DNA from: CALCHX01 sp035761165
Lineage (GTDB): Bacteria; Gemmatimonadota; Gemmatimonadetes; Gemmatimonadales; Gemmatimonadaceae
DNA length: 22,694 nucleotides
Assembly: GCA_035761165.1 (NCBI GenBank)
Contig: DASTRO010000031.1
Span: forward strand, 1-22,694
Direction of reading: 5' to 3'
This document shows, piece after piece, positions 13,341-21,126 of this stretch. The stretch's first letter is position 1; every line of letters starts with the position of its first letter. The notes under the pieces were generated by a model. The model worked only from the letters and a program-made list of their open reading frames with translations, searched no databases and was not told the DNA's origin. The position numbers and the translations under genes are program-made.

Positions 13341-14798
13341 ATGACCGCACACCAGATCCGGCCCCGTCTCCGCTTCGCGCCCTCGCCCACCGGCTACCTG
13401 CACGTCGGTGGCGCGCGCACGGCGCTCTTCAACTGGCTTTACGCCAAGCACTACGGCGGCGAGTTCCTGCTCCGCATCGAGGACACCGACAAGGCGCGCA
13501 GCACCGAGGAGAGCACGCGCGCCATCTTCGACGGGCTGCAGTGGCTGGGGCTGAACTGGGACGAGGAGGTCGTCTATCAGGGGGCGAACCTGGCGCGCCA
13601 CCAGGCCGACGCGCGCACGCTCCTGGAGCGTGGCGCCGTCTACCGCTGCTTCTGCACGCCGGCCGAGCTGGAGGAGCGCCGGCGCGAGGCGGAGGCGCGC
13701 CGCGAGGCCTTCAAGTACGACCGCCGTTGTGACCGACTCGAGCCGACCGAGGTCGATCGCCGCGTGGCCGCGGGCGAGCCGCACGTGCTCCGCTTCCGTG
13801 TCCCCGAGGGCACCACCGCCTGGGACGACATCGTGCACGACCGGATCGCCTTCCCGAACAAGGACATCGAGGACTTCGTCATCCTCCGCTCCGACGGCAC
13901 GCCCATCTACAACATGGCCGTCGTGTCGGACGACATCGCCATGCGCGTGACGCTGGTGATGCGCGGCGACGACCACATCTCGAACACGCCGAAGCAGATC
14001 ATGCTCTACGAGGCGCTCGGCGCGCCGCTGCCGCGCTTCGGCCACCTGCCGATGATCCATGGCACCGACGGCAAGAAGCTGAGCAAGCGCCACGGCGCCA
14101 CCGCGGTGGGTGACTACCAGCACCTCGGCATCCTGCCGTCGGCGATGCTCAACTTCCTCGCCCTGCTCGGCTGGTCACCGGGCGGGGACCGCGAGGTGAT
14201 GACGGTGCCGGAGATGATCGAGCTCTTCTCCGAGGAGGGGCTGCTCCGGAAGGCGTCCATCTTCGACCCGAAGAAGCTGGAGTGGATGAACGGCCAGCAT
14301 CTCAGCCTGCTCGCCATCGAGGAGGTGGAGGCGCGCGTGATCCCGGCCTTCGAGCAGGCGGGGCTGGCCACGGCGGCCGAGCTGCAGGAGCGGCGCGTGT
14401 GGTTCCGCTCGCTGCTCGACCTGCTCCGCGTGCGCGCGCGCACCGTGGACGACCTCGTGCGGCAGGCCGAGCCGTACTTCCGCGACGAGATCGAGTACGA
14501 TCCCGAGGCAGTGGCCAAGCAGTGGAAGGACGGGGCCGTCACGGCCGAGCTGCTGCGGGCGACCCGGGAGCGGCTCGCGACGCTCGAGACGTGGGACGCG
14601 GCGGCGATGGAGGCGGCGCTGCGCGAGCTGGCGGCGTCGCGCGGGGTGGCCGCCGGGAAGATCTTCCAGCCGCTGCGGGTGGCGTTGACCGGGCTGACCG
14701 TGAGCCCGGGGATCTTCGACGTGCTCGTCGCGCTCGGCCGCGAGCGCTCGCTGGCCCGCATCGCGGCGGCCGAGCACTACCTGGCGGAGCACGTGTAA
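13341..14798 (+). CDS. gltX: Glutamyl-tRNA synthetase
   Basis: This 485-residue class I synthetase charges tRNA-Glu, or tRNA-Glu and tRNA-Gln if it is the non-discriminating type, which cannot be told from this window. The HIGH-type motif is in APSPTGYLHVGGAR (H21-V-G-G), and the class I KMSKS counterpart is KLSKR at 246-250. The catalytic-domain insert LLRIEDTD and the stretch GDDHISNTPKQ are also present. The zinc-site region has CFC near residue 100 and a later Cys (RRCDRL), but the fourth ligand, His in E. coli, is replaced, so zinc binding may be lost. The ATG at 13341 lacks a clear Shine-Dalgarno and follows a heptad-built hairpin by 12 bases, with no promoter of its own visible. It may be transcribed by readthrough from the tRNA-Ser promoter. 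Confidence 0.97.
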   Translation: MTAHQIRPRLRFAPSPTGYLHVGGARTALFNWLYAKHYGGEFLLRIEDTDKARSTEESTRAIFDGLQWLGLNWDEEVVYQGANLARHQADARTLLERGAVYRCFCTPAELEERRREAEARREAFKYDRRCDRLEPTEVDRRVAAGEPHVLRFRVPEGTTAWDDIVHDRIAFPNKDIEDFVILRSDGTPIYNMAVVSDDIAMRVTLVMRGDDHISNTPKQIMLYEALGAPLPRFGHLPMIHGTDGKKLSKRHGATAVGDYQHLGILPSAMLNFLALLGWSPGGDREVMTVPEMIELFSEEGLLRKASIFDPKKLEWMNGQHLSLLAIEEVEARVIPAFEQAGLATAAELQERRVWFRSLLDLLRVRARTVDDLVRQAEPYFRDEIEYDPEAVAKQWKDGAVTAELLRATRERLATLETWDAAAMEAALRELAASRGVAAGKIFQPLRVALTGLTVSPGIFDVLVALGRERSLARIAAAEHYLAEHV

Positions 14799-14811
14799 AC
14801 TTCTTTCGTCA

Positions 14812-14855
14812 CGCCGGGAGGGCCGCGGGTCGCGGCTTGACCAGCCCTTCCGGCG
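14812..14855 (+). terminator. Hairpin after gltX
   Basis: A 12-bp stem (14812-14823 with 14844-14855, one G-U pair) closes a 20-base loop starting 13 bp after the gltX stop. No T-tract follows. It is the only candidate terminator for gltX. Confidence 0.6.
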
Positions 14856-14865
14856 GGGCAACATT
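14837..14865 (+). promoter_or_regulatory. Weak candidate promoter for lexA
   Basis: TTGACC (14837-14842) has a consensus-like -35, but with 17-base spacing the -10 is AACATT (14860-14865), a poor match. It overlaps the loop of the gltX terminator. Other weak elements exist closer to lexA. Confidence 0.25.
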
Positions 14866-14950
14866 GGCTGCCAGAGTCTCCCGCGGGGCGGCGGTCTCGC
14901 CGCGGGCTCCAGCGGGGAGGGCCGACGAAGGTCCGCCGAGCGCTGCCGGT

Positions 14951-14994
14951 AGACTGCTGGTCATGTCTTCGCACCGGTGCTGCGCGCCGGTGCG
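14951..14994 (+). promoter_or_regulatory. Dyad and leader hairpin just upstream of lexA
   Basis: AGAC and GTCT form a dyad with a 10-base spacer at 14951-14968, the centre spacing seen in LexA-type operators, though the half-sites match neither the Gram-negative CTGT-N8-ACAG nor the Gram-positive GAAC-N4-GTTC box. A hairpin follows at 14970-14994, an 8-bp perfect stem with a 9-base loop. Autoregulation by LexA is common, so a site is expected here. Confidence 0.3.
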
Positions 14995-15012
14995 CCTTCA
15001 CGAGAGGACGCG

Positions 15013-15672
15013 ATGACGCAACCCCTCACGGCCATGGAGCGCCGGGTCTACGAGTACCTGCTCGACTTCACGGCAGAGAACACGTTCCAGCCGAGCATTC
15101 GCGAGATCGGCAAGCGCTTCCGGATCAAGTCCACCAAGACGGTCTCCGACATCCTGCAGGCGCTCGCCGCCAAGGGCTACATCGAGCGCGACGCGTCCCG
15201 GTCGCGCGGTGTGCGGCTGCTCGGCTTCGCCGGCGCGACGCGCACGATGCCGGTGCCCTTCTACGGCCGCATCCATGCCGGCGAGCCCGCCCTCGTGCCG
15301 GAGTACCGCGAGGGCTTCATCACCATGGACCGGCGCTTCGTGCCGAGCGAGCGCGCCTTCTTCCTGCGCGTCGTGGGCGACTCCATGGTCGGCGCCGGCA
15401 TCCACGACGGCGACCTCGTGGTGGTGAATCCCGAGGCGCGGGTGCAGAACGGCGACATCGTGGCCGCCCGCCTCGGCGATGGCGCGATGATCAAGCGCTA
15501 CAAGGCCGAGGGCGACCGGGTGACGCTGCGCGCCGAGAACCCGGAGGAGCCGGACTACGTCGTCACGCCGGCCGACGACTTCGCCGTCCTCGGCGTGGTC
15601 TGCGGCATCTTCCGCCCCTTCTTCGACCGCGGGGCGGTTCCCTCCGAGCCGATCGAGATCGTCACGATCTGA
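15013..15672 (+). CDS. lexA: SOS repressor LexA
   Basis: This 219-residue transcriptional repressor controls the DNA-damage response by self-cleavage when RecA forms a filament on single-stranded DNA. The N-terminal winged helix (residues about 4-66) includes FQPSIREIGKRFRIKSTKTVSDILQALAAKGYIERD, a helix-turn-helix of the LexA type. The Ala-Gly cleavage site is A89-G90 in GRIHAGEPA, the catalytic serine is S124 in GDSMVGAGI, and the lysine of the dyad is K161 in MIKRYK. All are intact, so it should be self-cleaving. The ATG at 15013 is chosen because AGGA lies 4 bases upstream and the protein begins MTQPLTAMERRVYEYL; an ATG at 14977 would add 12 non-conserved residues. No second SOS gene is adjacent, but a helicase of the DinG family lies about 1.6 kb downstream on the other strand. 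Confidence 0.96.
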   Translation: MTQPLTAMERRVYEYLLDFTAENTFQPSIREIGKRFRIKSTKTVSDILQALAAKGYIERDASRSRGVRLLGFAGATRTMPVPFYGRIHAGEPALVPEYREGFITMDRRFVPSERAFFLRVVGDSMVGAGIHDGDLVVVNPEARVQNGDIVAARLGDGAMIKRYKAEGDRVTLRAENPEEPDYVVTPADDFAVLGVVCGIFRPFFDRGAVPSEPIEIVTI

Positions 15673-15693
15673 GCCCCGCCCCGGCGCGGCGGC

Positions 15694-16590
15694 TCAGCGC
15701 GTCGGGGGCGGCGAGGTGGGCACGGCACCCGCCGCGGGCAGCTCGGCGCCGCCACGCGCGGCGCGACGCGTGCGACGCTCGCTGCGCTCGCGCTCCTTCC
15801 GCTCGCGGATGCTCCGCACGATGTCGTCGAAGTCCTCGTCGGCCGCGCGCCGGAGCCCCTGCTCGCGGCTCTCGCGCATCATGCCGCCGATGCGCCGATC
15901 GCGGTCGATCTGCGTCGGGTTCGCCTGCTGGTTGAGCGGCAGGAAGCCGAGGATCGCCGTGGGGAGCGAGAACCTGCCGAGGTGGATGTAGCGCTGGTCG
16001 ATGCCGTAGGTGCGGCCGTTGCGCTCGAAGGTCCAGTCGCCGGGCGCGCGCTGCGCCGCCACCGCGGCGATGGAGTCCCGCACGGCCGCGAAATCGCTGG
16101 CGATCAGGCTGTCCAGCTTCTCGGCCACCCCCACCGGGTGCGCGTAGGGCGACTCGGGGCGCTGCCAGACGATGGGGCCGGTATAGGTGGGCCGGAGCCC
16201 TGCCGCCGGACCCGTGAGCTCGCCGACGCCGCTGCCCTGCCCGCCGCCGCGCCCGGCGGTCGGCGCGCCGGCCGACGTCGGCGCCGGCGCGACGAGGCGC
16301 GAGGGCGCGGGGCGCGCCCCCCGCGCGCGCGGCCGCCCGTCGCCGCCCCCTTCCGGCTCCGGTGCCGCCGTGCGCGCCGGGGGCGTGGCCACGTACGTCA
16401 CGCGCTCCGTCGCGGACGCGTCGTCGTCGTGGCGGAAGAAGCTCACGAACGGCTGCGGGATCTGCAGCGCCTGCGCGATCACGACCGCGAGGCCGCCGTG
16501 CAGCAGCAGCGAGACGAGCGTCGCGGCGGGCGACCGCCGTCGCCCGTCGTCGCCCGCGCGCCGGCGCCGGATCCCACGCGATTCAGCCAC
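15694..16590 (-). CDS. One-pass membrane protein with basic C-terminus, function unknown
   Basis: This 298-residue protein has one predicted membrane segment near the N-terminus (about residues 22-44, SLLLHGGLAVVIAQALQI) after a very basic start (RGIRRRR), so its bulk should be outside the cytoplasm. A Gly/Pro/Ala/Arg-rich linker spans about residues 70-130. A more structured part follows (about 140-235), with PIVWQRPESPYAHPVGVAEKLDSL, FERNGRTYGIDQRYIHLG and ILGFLPLNQQANP. The last 60 residues are strongly charged and Arg-rich, ending in Ala/Pro-rich sequence. The overall shape resembles TonB-like energy transducers, but I see no TonB C-terminal motif, so I give no function. The GTG at 16590 starts 6 bases after the upstream FAH stop, so it is in the same operon; that junction carries a GAGGG that can serve as its ribosome-binding site. 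Confidence 0.72.
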   Translation of the reverse strand: MAESRGIRRRRAGDDGRRRSPAATLVSLLLHGGLAVVIAQALQIPQPFVSFFRHDDDASATERVTYVATPPARTAAPEPEGGGDGRPRARGARPAPSRLVAPAPTSAGAPTAGRGGGQGSGVGELTGPAAGLRPTYTGPIVWQRPESPYAHPVGVAEKLDSLIASDFAAVRDSIAAVAAQRAPGDWTFERNGRTYGIDQRYIHLGRFSLPTAILGFLPLNQQANPTQIDRDRRIGGMMRESREQGLRRAADEDFDDIVRSIRERKERERSERRTRRAARGGAELPAAGAVPTSPPPTR

Positions 16591-16596
16591 GCGCCC

Positions 16597-17220
16597 TCAC
16601 GTCGCCCGCCGGACGGGATTGCTCACGCGACTCACGCCCATGATCTCCACCTCCACGCGATCACCCTCGTGCAGTGGACCGACGCCGGCCGGCGTCCCGG
16701 TCGCGACCACGTCGCCCGGCTCCAGCGTCATGATGCGCGAGATGTAGGCCAGCAGGAAGGGGATCGGGAACACCATGTCGGCGCTGTTGCCGACCTGGCG
16801 ATCCTCCCCGTTCACGCGGCCCACGACGGTGAGCGCATCCAGGTCGGGCACGCTGTCGCCCGGGGCGCCGATCGGGCAGAAGGTGTCGAACCCCTTGGCG
16901 CGCGTCCACTGCGAATCGCGCCGCTGGAGGTCACGGGCGGTGACGTCGTTGAGCGCGACCAGCGCCCGCACGGCGCTGCGCGCCTCGTCCTCGCCGGCGC
17001 GGCGCAGCCGCGCGCCGATGACCACGCCGATCTCCGCCTCGTGCTCCACCTGCGTGGAGGCGGTCGGCAGCACGATGGCCTCGCCGTCGCCGATCACGCT
17101 CGACGGCGGCTTGAGGAAGAGCAGCGGCTCGGCGGGCACGTCGTTGCCGAGCTCCTTGGCGTGCTCGCGGTAGTTGCGGCCGACGCAGACGATCTTGCCG
17201 GGACGGGCGAACGAGGGCAT
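16597..17220 (-). CDS. Fumarylacetoacetate hydrolase (FAH) family protein
   Basis: This 207-residue protein is of the short FAH class, which includes acylpyruvate hydrolases and oxaloacetate decarboxylases that cut C-C bonds or decarboxylate beta-dicarbonyl acids. Conserved signs are GKIVCVGRNYREHAKELG at the N-terminus, FLKPPSSV, the metal-binding VEHEAEIGVVIG (E61, E63), LNDVTARDLQ (D93), AKGFDTFCPIG and the C-terminal GDVVATGTPAGVG. All expected metal ligands are present, so it is probably active. The ATG at 17220 is chosen because GKIVCVGRNY then begins near residue 8, as in relatives; an ATG at 17274 would overlap the helicase stop and add 18 non-conserved residues. The gap to the upstream helicase is 34 bp with no obvious Shine-Dalgarno. 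Its true substrate is not determinable. Confidence 0.9.
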   Translation of the reverse strand: MPSFARPGKIVCVGRNYREHAKELGNDVPAEPLLFLKPPSSVIGDGEAIVLPTASTQVEHEAEIGVVIGARLRRAGEDEARSAVRALVALNDVTARDLQRRDSQWTRAKGFDTFCPIGAPGDSVPDLDALTVVGRVNGEDRQVGNSADMVFPIPFLLAYISRIMTLEPGDVVATGTPAGVGPLHEGDRVEVEIMGVSRVSNPVRRAT

Positions 17221-17254
17221 GCGCGTGGGGAAAGGGAGGGATCGGGCGAGGCGC

Positions 17255-19756
17255 TCAGGCCGCGTCCTCGCCATAGAACGTGCCGATCGTGTCGAGCGCT
17301 GCGCGCCACGGCGCCACCACGCGCCGGGCCGGGGGCAGCGCGGCGAGCAGCCCGCGCCCGTACGGCTTCTGCACGATGCGCGGGTCGGCGAGCACCACCG
17401 CGCCGCGGTCGGCGGCGGTCCGGATCAGCCGGCCGAAGCCCTGCTTGAGCCGCAGCGAGGCGTGCGGCAGCATGTACTCCACGAACGGGTCGCCACCGCG
17501 CGCCGCGATGGCCTCGCAGTGCGCCGCCGTCACCGGCTCGCTCGGCACGCGGAACGGGAGGCGCGCGATGACCAGCCCGCGCAGCGCGCGCCCCGGCACG
17601 TCCACGCCTTCCCAGAAGCTGGCCGTGCCGAGCAGCACGCCGCGCCCGCTCTCGCGGAAGCGGCGCAGCAGCGCGTCGCGCCCGTCCTCGCCGTGCACGA
17701 GCAGCGGCCAGCGGCGGTCGAGCCCGCGCGCCCGCAGCTCCGATGCCGCCTCGCGCACGTCGCGGTGGCTGGTGTAGAGGACGAACAACCCGCCGTCGGT
17801 CACCGTCGCCAGGTCGACCACGATGCGCACGACGTGCAGGAAGTGCCGCTGCGGATCGGCGTTGGGCGCGGCGACGTCGGTCGGCACGCAGAGCACCGCC
17901 TGGCGCGGGTAGACGAAGGGCGAGGGGAGGATGCGCGTCTCCGGCTCCAGCTCCGGCACGTCGAGCCCGAGGCGGCGCGAGAGAAAGTCGAAGCGGCCGT
18001 CGGTGGCCAGCGTCGCGCTGGTGACGACCGCCGTCTGCACGCGCTTGAAGAGATCCTCGCGCAGGATCGGCGCGAGGTCGAGCGGCACGGCGGTGACGGC
18101 CAGGTTCCCTTCCCGTCCCTTCACCTCCACCCAGCGCACGCTGGGCTCCGCGTCGGCCGGCGGCTTGAGTGCCAGGCGCAACCCGTCGCCCGACGCGGCC
18201 AGGCGGCGCGCGACGCCGCGCAGCTCGCCGAGCAGCGGCGCCAGCTCCTCCTCGCGCTTGCGGTCGCTCTCCAGCCGCTCGCGCACCAGGCGCAGCCCCT
18301 CGCCCAGCAGCTCGATCTCACCCAGCAGATCCTCCAGCGCCGCATCGAGGCCGGCGCGCCACACGGGATGGCGCGCGAAGTCGTCGGTGAGGCGCACCAC
18401 CGGCTGCCCCTGCTCCTCGAGGAACGTGGCCAGCAGATCGAAGAGCAGCGCCCCCTTGTCGCGCGCCGCGTGCGCGGCGGGCGCGAGCCGGCCGTGCACC
18501 AGGTCCAGGCTGGCCACGCTGAGCAGGTCGTTGCGCGACGCGAGCCGTTCGACCAGCGCATTGAGCAGCCCCTTCCCCTTGCGGTCCAGCCGTGAGAAGA
18601 GCCGCTGCAGCGCGCGCCGCGTCACGGTGACGCCCAGGTGGGAGGCGGCGGCGTCCTCCAGATGGTGCCCCTCGTCCACCACCAGCCGCTGGTAGGGCGG
18701 CAGCACGGCCGCATCGCTCCAGTTCTGCTGTGCGCGCCGCACGGCCACGTCGGAGAGCAGCAGGTGGTGATTCACGACGATGACGTCGGCCTGCGCCGCG
18801 ACCCGTCGTGCCTTGTAGAGGAAGCACGTGTCGAAGTGCGGGCACTTGGCGCGCAGGCAGAGGTCCGGCTCGGCCGCCACCTCGTCCCACAGCTCCGGGC
18901 GCGGCGCGGTGGGCAGGTCGCTCACCGTGCCGTCCTCGGTGCGCCCGGCCCAGGCGGCGATCGTCCCCAGCTCGCTCGCCATGCCGTCCTCGAAGAGCGC
19001 CGAACCCGCGGCGCGCGCCTGTTCCAGGCGCAGCCGGCAGAGGTAGTTGCGCCACCCCTTGAGCAGCGCGAAGCGCACCGGCTGGTCGTCGAGCGCGGTG
19101 CGCAGGAAGGGGAGGTCCTTCCCGACGAGCTGCTCCTGCAGGTTGATCGTGTTGGTCGAGACGACGGTGCGCTCGCCGTTGGCGGCGGCCCAGCGGAGCG
19201 CGGGCACCAGATAGCCCAGCGACTTGCCGACGCCGGTGCCCGCCTCGAGCAGCCCCACGCCGCCGTCGTTGTAGAGGCGCGCGATGGTGGCGGCCATCTC
19301 GAGCTGGCTCGCCCGCACCTCGTAGCGCTCCAGCCGCGCCGACACCGGGCCGTCGGGGCCGAGCGCGGCGGCCACGGTGTCCGGGTCCAGCCGCGCGTGC
19401 TCCACCGGCCGCGGCGTCTCCACGACGACGTAGACGTCGGTGACGTCGTTGTCGACGATGGCGAAGCCCACCCCCTGCTCGAAGAGGCGCGCCGCCACCT
19501 CGAGGTCGGCGGGCGAGGGCTCCAGCCACCCCGACGGGTGGTTGTGCAGGAGCATCTCGCCGGCCTGCGCGAAGCCGGGGAGCGCCAGCACCGATCGCGC
19601 GTCCCCGCGCGCCGCCACCCGCGCCGCCTGCACGACGCCTTCCTCGTCGAGCGTGCCGACGAAGCACACCTCGCGCCCGCCCGCCAGCCGGATGGCAGCG
19701 CGCATCGCCGCCGCAGCGGCCCGGGAGAGGCGGGAGGGGACGAGGGTGGTGGGCAC
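17255..19756 (-). CDS. DinG/XPD-type helicase with N-terminal RadC-like JAMM domain
   Basis: This 833-residue protein joins two domains. Residues about 28-115 match the RadC/JAB fold: LLHNHPSG with H71 and H73, then S81 and D84, giving the metal motif HxH-x7-SxxD, followed by GFAIVDNDVTDVYVVVE. The rest is an XPD/DinG superfamily 2 helicase: Walker A GTGVGKS (173-179), four Cys for a 4Fe-4S cluster (C240, C300, C305, C311), DEGH box (361-364), VNHHLLLSD, SFWEGVDVPG and motif VI QGFGRLIR (772-779). DinG unwinds forked, R-loop or D-loop DNA in a 5'-3' direction. In Gram-positive DinG the N-terminal domain is a 3'-5' exonuclease; here the JAMM domain takes its place. The GTG at 19756 begins 3 bases after the preceding stop; an ATG at 19705 (residue 18) would also keep both domains. 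It lies between a secreted amidotransferase-fold protein and an FAH-family protein. Confidence 0.9.
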   Translation of the reverse strand: MPTTLVPSRLSRAAAAAMRAAIRLAGGREVCFVGTLDEEGVVQAARVAARGDARSVLALPGFAQAGEMLLHNHPSGWLEPSPADLEVAARLFEQGVGFAIVDNDVTDVYVVVETPRPVEHARLDPDTVAAALGPDGPVSARLERYEVRASQLEMAATIARLYNDGGVGLLEAGTGVGKSLGYLVPALRWAAANGERTVVSTNTINLQEQLVGKDLPFLRTALDDQPVRFALLKGWRNYLCRLRLEQARAAGSALFEDGMASELGTIAAWAGRTEDGTVSDLPTAPRPELWDEVAAEPDLCLRAKCPHFDTCFLYKARRVAAQADVIVVNHHLLLSDVAVRRAQQNWSDAAVLPPYQRLVVDEGHHLEDAAASHLGVTVTRRALQRLFSRLDRKGKGLLNALVERLASRNDLLSVASLDLVHGRLAPAAHAARDKGALLFDLLATFLEEQGQPVVRLTDDFARHPVWRAGLDAALEDLLGEIELLGEGLRLVRERLESDRKREEELAPLLGELRGVARRLAASGDGLRLALKPPADAEPSVRWVEVKGREGNLAVTAVPLDLAPILREDLFKRVQTAVVTSATLATDGRFDFLSRRLGLDVPELEPETRILPSPFVYPRQAVLCVPTDVAAPNADPQRHFLHVVRIVVDLATVTDGGLFVLYTSHRDVREAASELRARGLDRRWPLLVHGEDGRDALLRRFRESGRGVLLGTASFWEGVDVPGRALRGLVIARLPFRVPSEPVTAAHCEAIAARGGDPFVEYMLPHASLRLKQGFGRLIRTAADRGAVVLADPRIVQKPYGRGLLAALPPARRVVAPWRAALDTIGTFYGEDAA

Positions 19757-19759
19757 GGA

Positions 19760-21049
19760 CTAGGTCTTCAGCGGCTTCTTCTTGGCCGCCGGGAACAGGA
19801 CGTTGTTGAGGATGAGCCGGTAGCCCGGCGAGTTCGGATGGAGCGACAGGTCGGTGGGCGCCGCGCCGATGTTGTGCTGCGGGTCTTCGGGGTCGTGCCC
19901 GCCGAGGAAGGTCCAGCTTCCCTTGCCGTAGTCGCCGTGGATGTACTTCACCCAGGGCGCGCCCTCCTCGAAAGCTAGCACGGTGTCGCCCGGCTTCAGC
20001 GTGGCCTTGGTGAAGCTGGTGGTGACGCCATAGAAGTCCGGGATCACCGAGCGGTGGTCCTGCACGAGCATCGTGGCCACGGGGTCGAACTTGGCCGAGA
20101 AGTCGAAGAGGGTGAAGGCGCCCAGCGGCTGCCGGCGGCCGGGGACGTTCACCTGGTGGCCGTCGATGTCGCTCATCGCGTTCACGTACGGTGAGTGCTC
20201 CAGGTGCGCGTCGCGGAAGGCCATCGCCCGCCCCCAGTCCATGCGCCGCTCGGCGTCGATGGCGACGGGGGTGCCGTCGGCGAACGGCGCGGCGATGTCC
20301 ACGTCGTGGCCGGCGATGGCCAGCTCCAGCGTCTCCGTCGCCCCGCACATGGCGAAGAGGAAGCCCCCCTTCTCGACGAAGCTGCGGATGCCCTCCGCGA
20401 CGGCCTTCTTGAGCGCCGGCACGTTGGCGAAGCCCAGCTCCTTGGCCATCGCCAGGTTGGCCGCCTGCTGCTGCACGAACCAGGGCGCGTCGCGGTAGCT
20501 GATGTAGAGCTTGTTCAGCTGCCCGGTGAAGTCCTCGTGGTGCAGGTGCAGCCAGTCGAACTTGGACAGATCGCCGCGGATCACCTCGGCGTCCCAGACG
20601 GTGGTGTAGTCGATGCCGGCGTACTGCAGGGCGAGCGTCACCGCATCGTCCCACGGCGGCGCATCCGGCGGCGTGTAGATGGCGACGCGCGGCGCCTTCT
20701 CGAGCGGCACCGCGTCCATGTTGCCGGCGGCGATCTCGGTGCGCACACGCTGCAGCGAGGCATCGTCGAGCGGCTCCACGCTCACGCCGGCCAGCGCGGC
20801 GCGCCGCCGCACGTCGGGTGCGTCGGGCAGCAGGAAGGAGCCGCCGCGGTAGTTCAGCAGCCACTCGGCCTTCATGCCCGCCTTGATGGTGTTGTACGTG
20901 AGGCCGTAGGCCTTCAGGTGGTTCTGCTGGGCATCGTCCATGGGCACCAGCAGGTGCTGCGCGCGCAGCGGCGCGGCGGCGCCGGCGAGCAGTGCGACCA
21001 GCGCCAGCAGCGCGGCGCGGTGACGGGAGACCAGAAGCGACATGGGCAT
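19760..21049 (-). CDS. Secreted amidotransferase-fold-like protein ('asparagine synthetase B' in many annotations), function unknown
   Basis: This 429-residue protein has a clear Sec signal peptide: MPMSLLVSRHR, a hydrophobic core of about 15 residues, then cleavage near LRAQ at residue 31. The mature protein starts HLLVPMDDAQQNHLKAYG, a signature shared with a family in Bacteroidetes and Gemmatimonadota often annotated as asparagine synthetase B, although it lacks the enzyme's ATP-binding synthetase domain. A middle segment, IRSFVEKGGFLFAMCGATETLE with C235, resembles the nucleophile elbow of class I glutamine amidotransferases and ThuA-like folds; whether it is catalytic is unknown. DWLHLHHEDF (about 165-174) is another conserved-looking motif. 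ATG 21049 and 21043 both fit; an ATG at 21130 overlaps the upstream stop as ATGA but would put 27 residues before the signal core. The name asparagine synthetase is probably wrong. Confidence 0.72.
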   Translation of the reverse strand: MPMSLLVSRHRAALLALVALLAGAAAPLRAQHLLVPMDDAQQNHLKAYGLTYNTIKAGMKAEWLLNYRGGSFLLPDAPDVRRRAALAGVSVEPLDDASLQRVRTEIAAGNMDAVPLEKAPRVAIYTPPDAPPWDDAVTLALQYAGIDYTTVWDAEVIRGDLSKFDWLHLHHEDFTGQLNKLYISYRDAPWFVQQQAANLAMAKELGFANVPALKKAVAEGIRSFVEKGGFLFAMCGATETLELAIAGHDVDIAAPFADGTPVAIDAERRMDWGRAMAFRDAHLEHSPYVNAMSDIDGHQVNVPGRRQPLGAFTLFDFSAKFDPVATMLVQDHRSVIPDFYGVTTSFTKATLKPGDTVLAFEEGAPWVKYIHGDYGKGSWTFLGGHDPEDPQHNIGAAPTDLSLHPNSPGYRLILNNVLFPAAKKKPLKT

Positions 21050-21126
21050 CGACGGAAGAGCGATTCGCGGGGCACGGCCGGACGGACACGGGCCGGGGAC
21101 GACGAGCCTGACGAGGTGCCCCGACG

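Noticed and set aside
14799..15012. Classical LexA box (CTGT-N8-ACAG or GAAC-N4-GTTC) upstream of lexA
   Set aside because: Neither consensus occurs; only a weak AGAC-N10-GTCT dyad is seen, reported separately with low confidence.
17174..18595. 473-aa plus-strand frame opposite the helicase
   Set aside because: Shadow of the helicase codon bias; no domain and no ribosome-binding site.
18318..21089. 923-aa minus-strand frame spanning the helicase and the secreted protein gene
   Set aside because: It contradicts two well-supported genes in other frames on the same strand and consists of Arg/Gly/Ala-rich noise.
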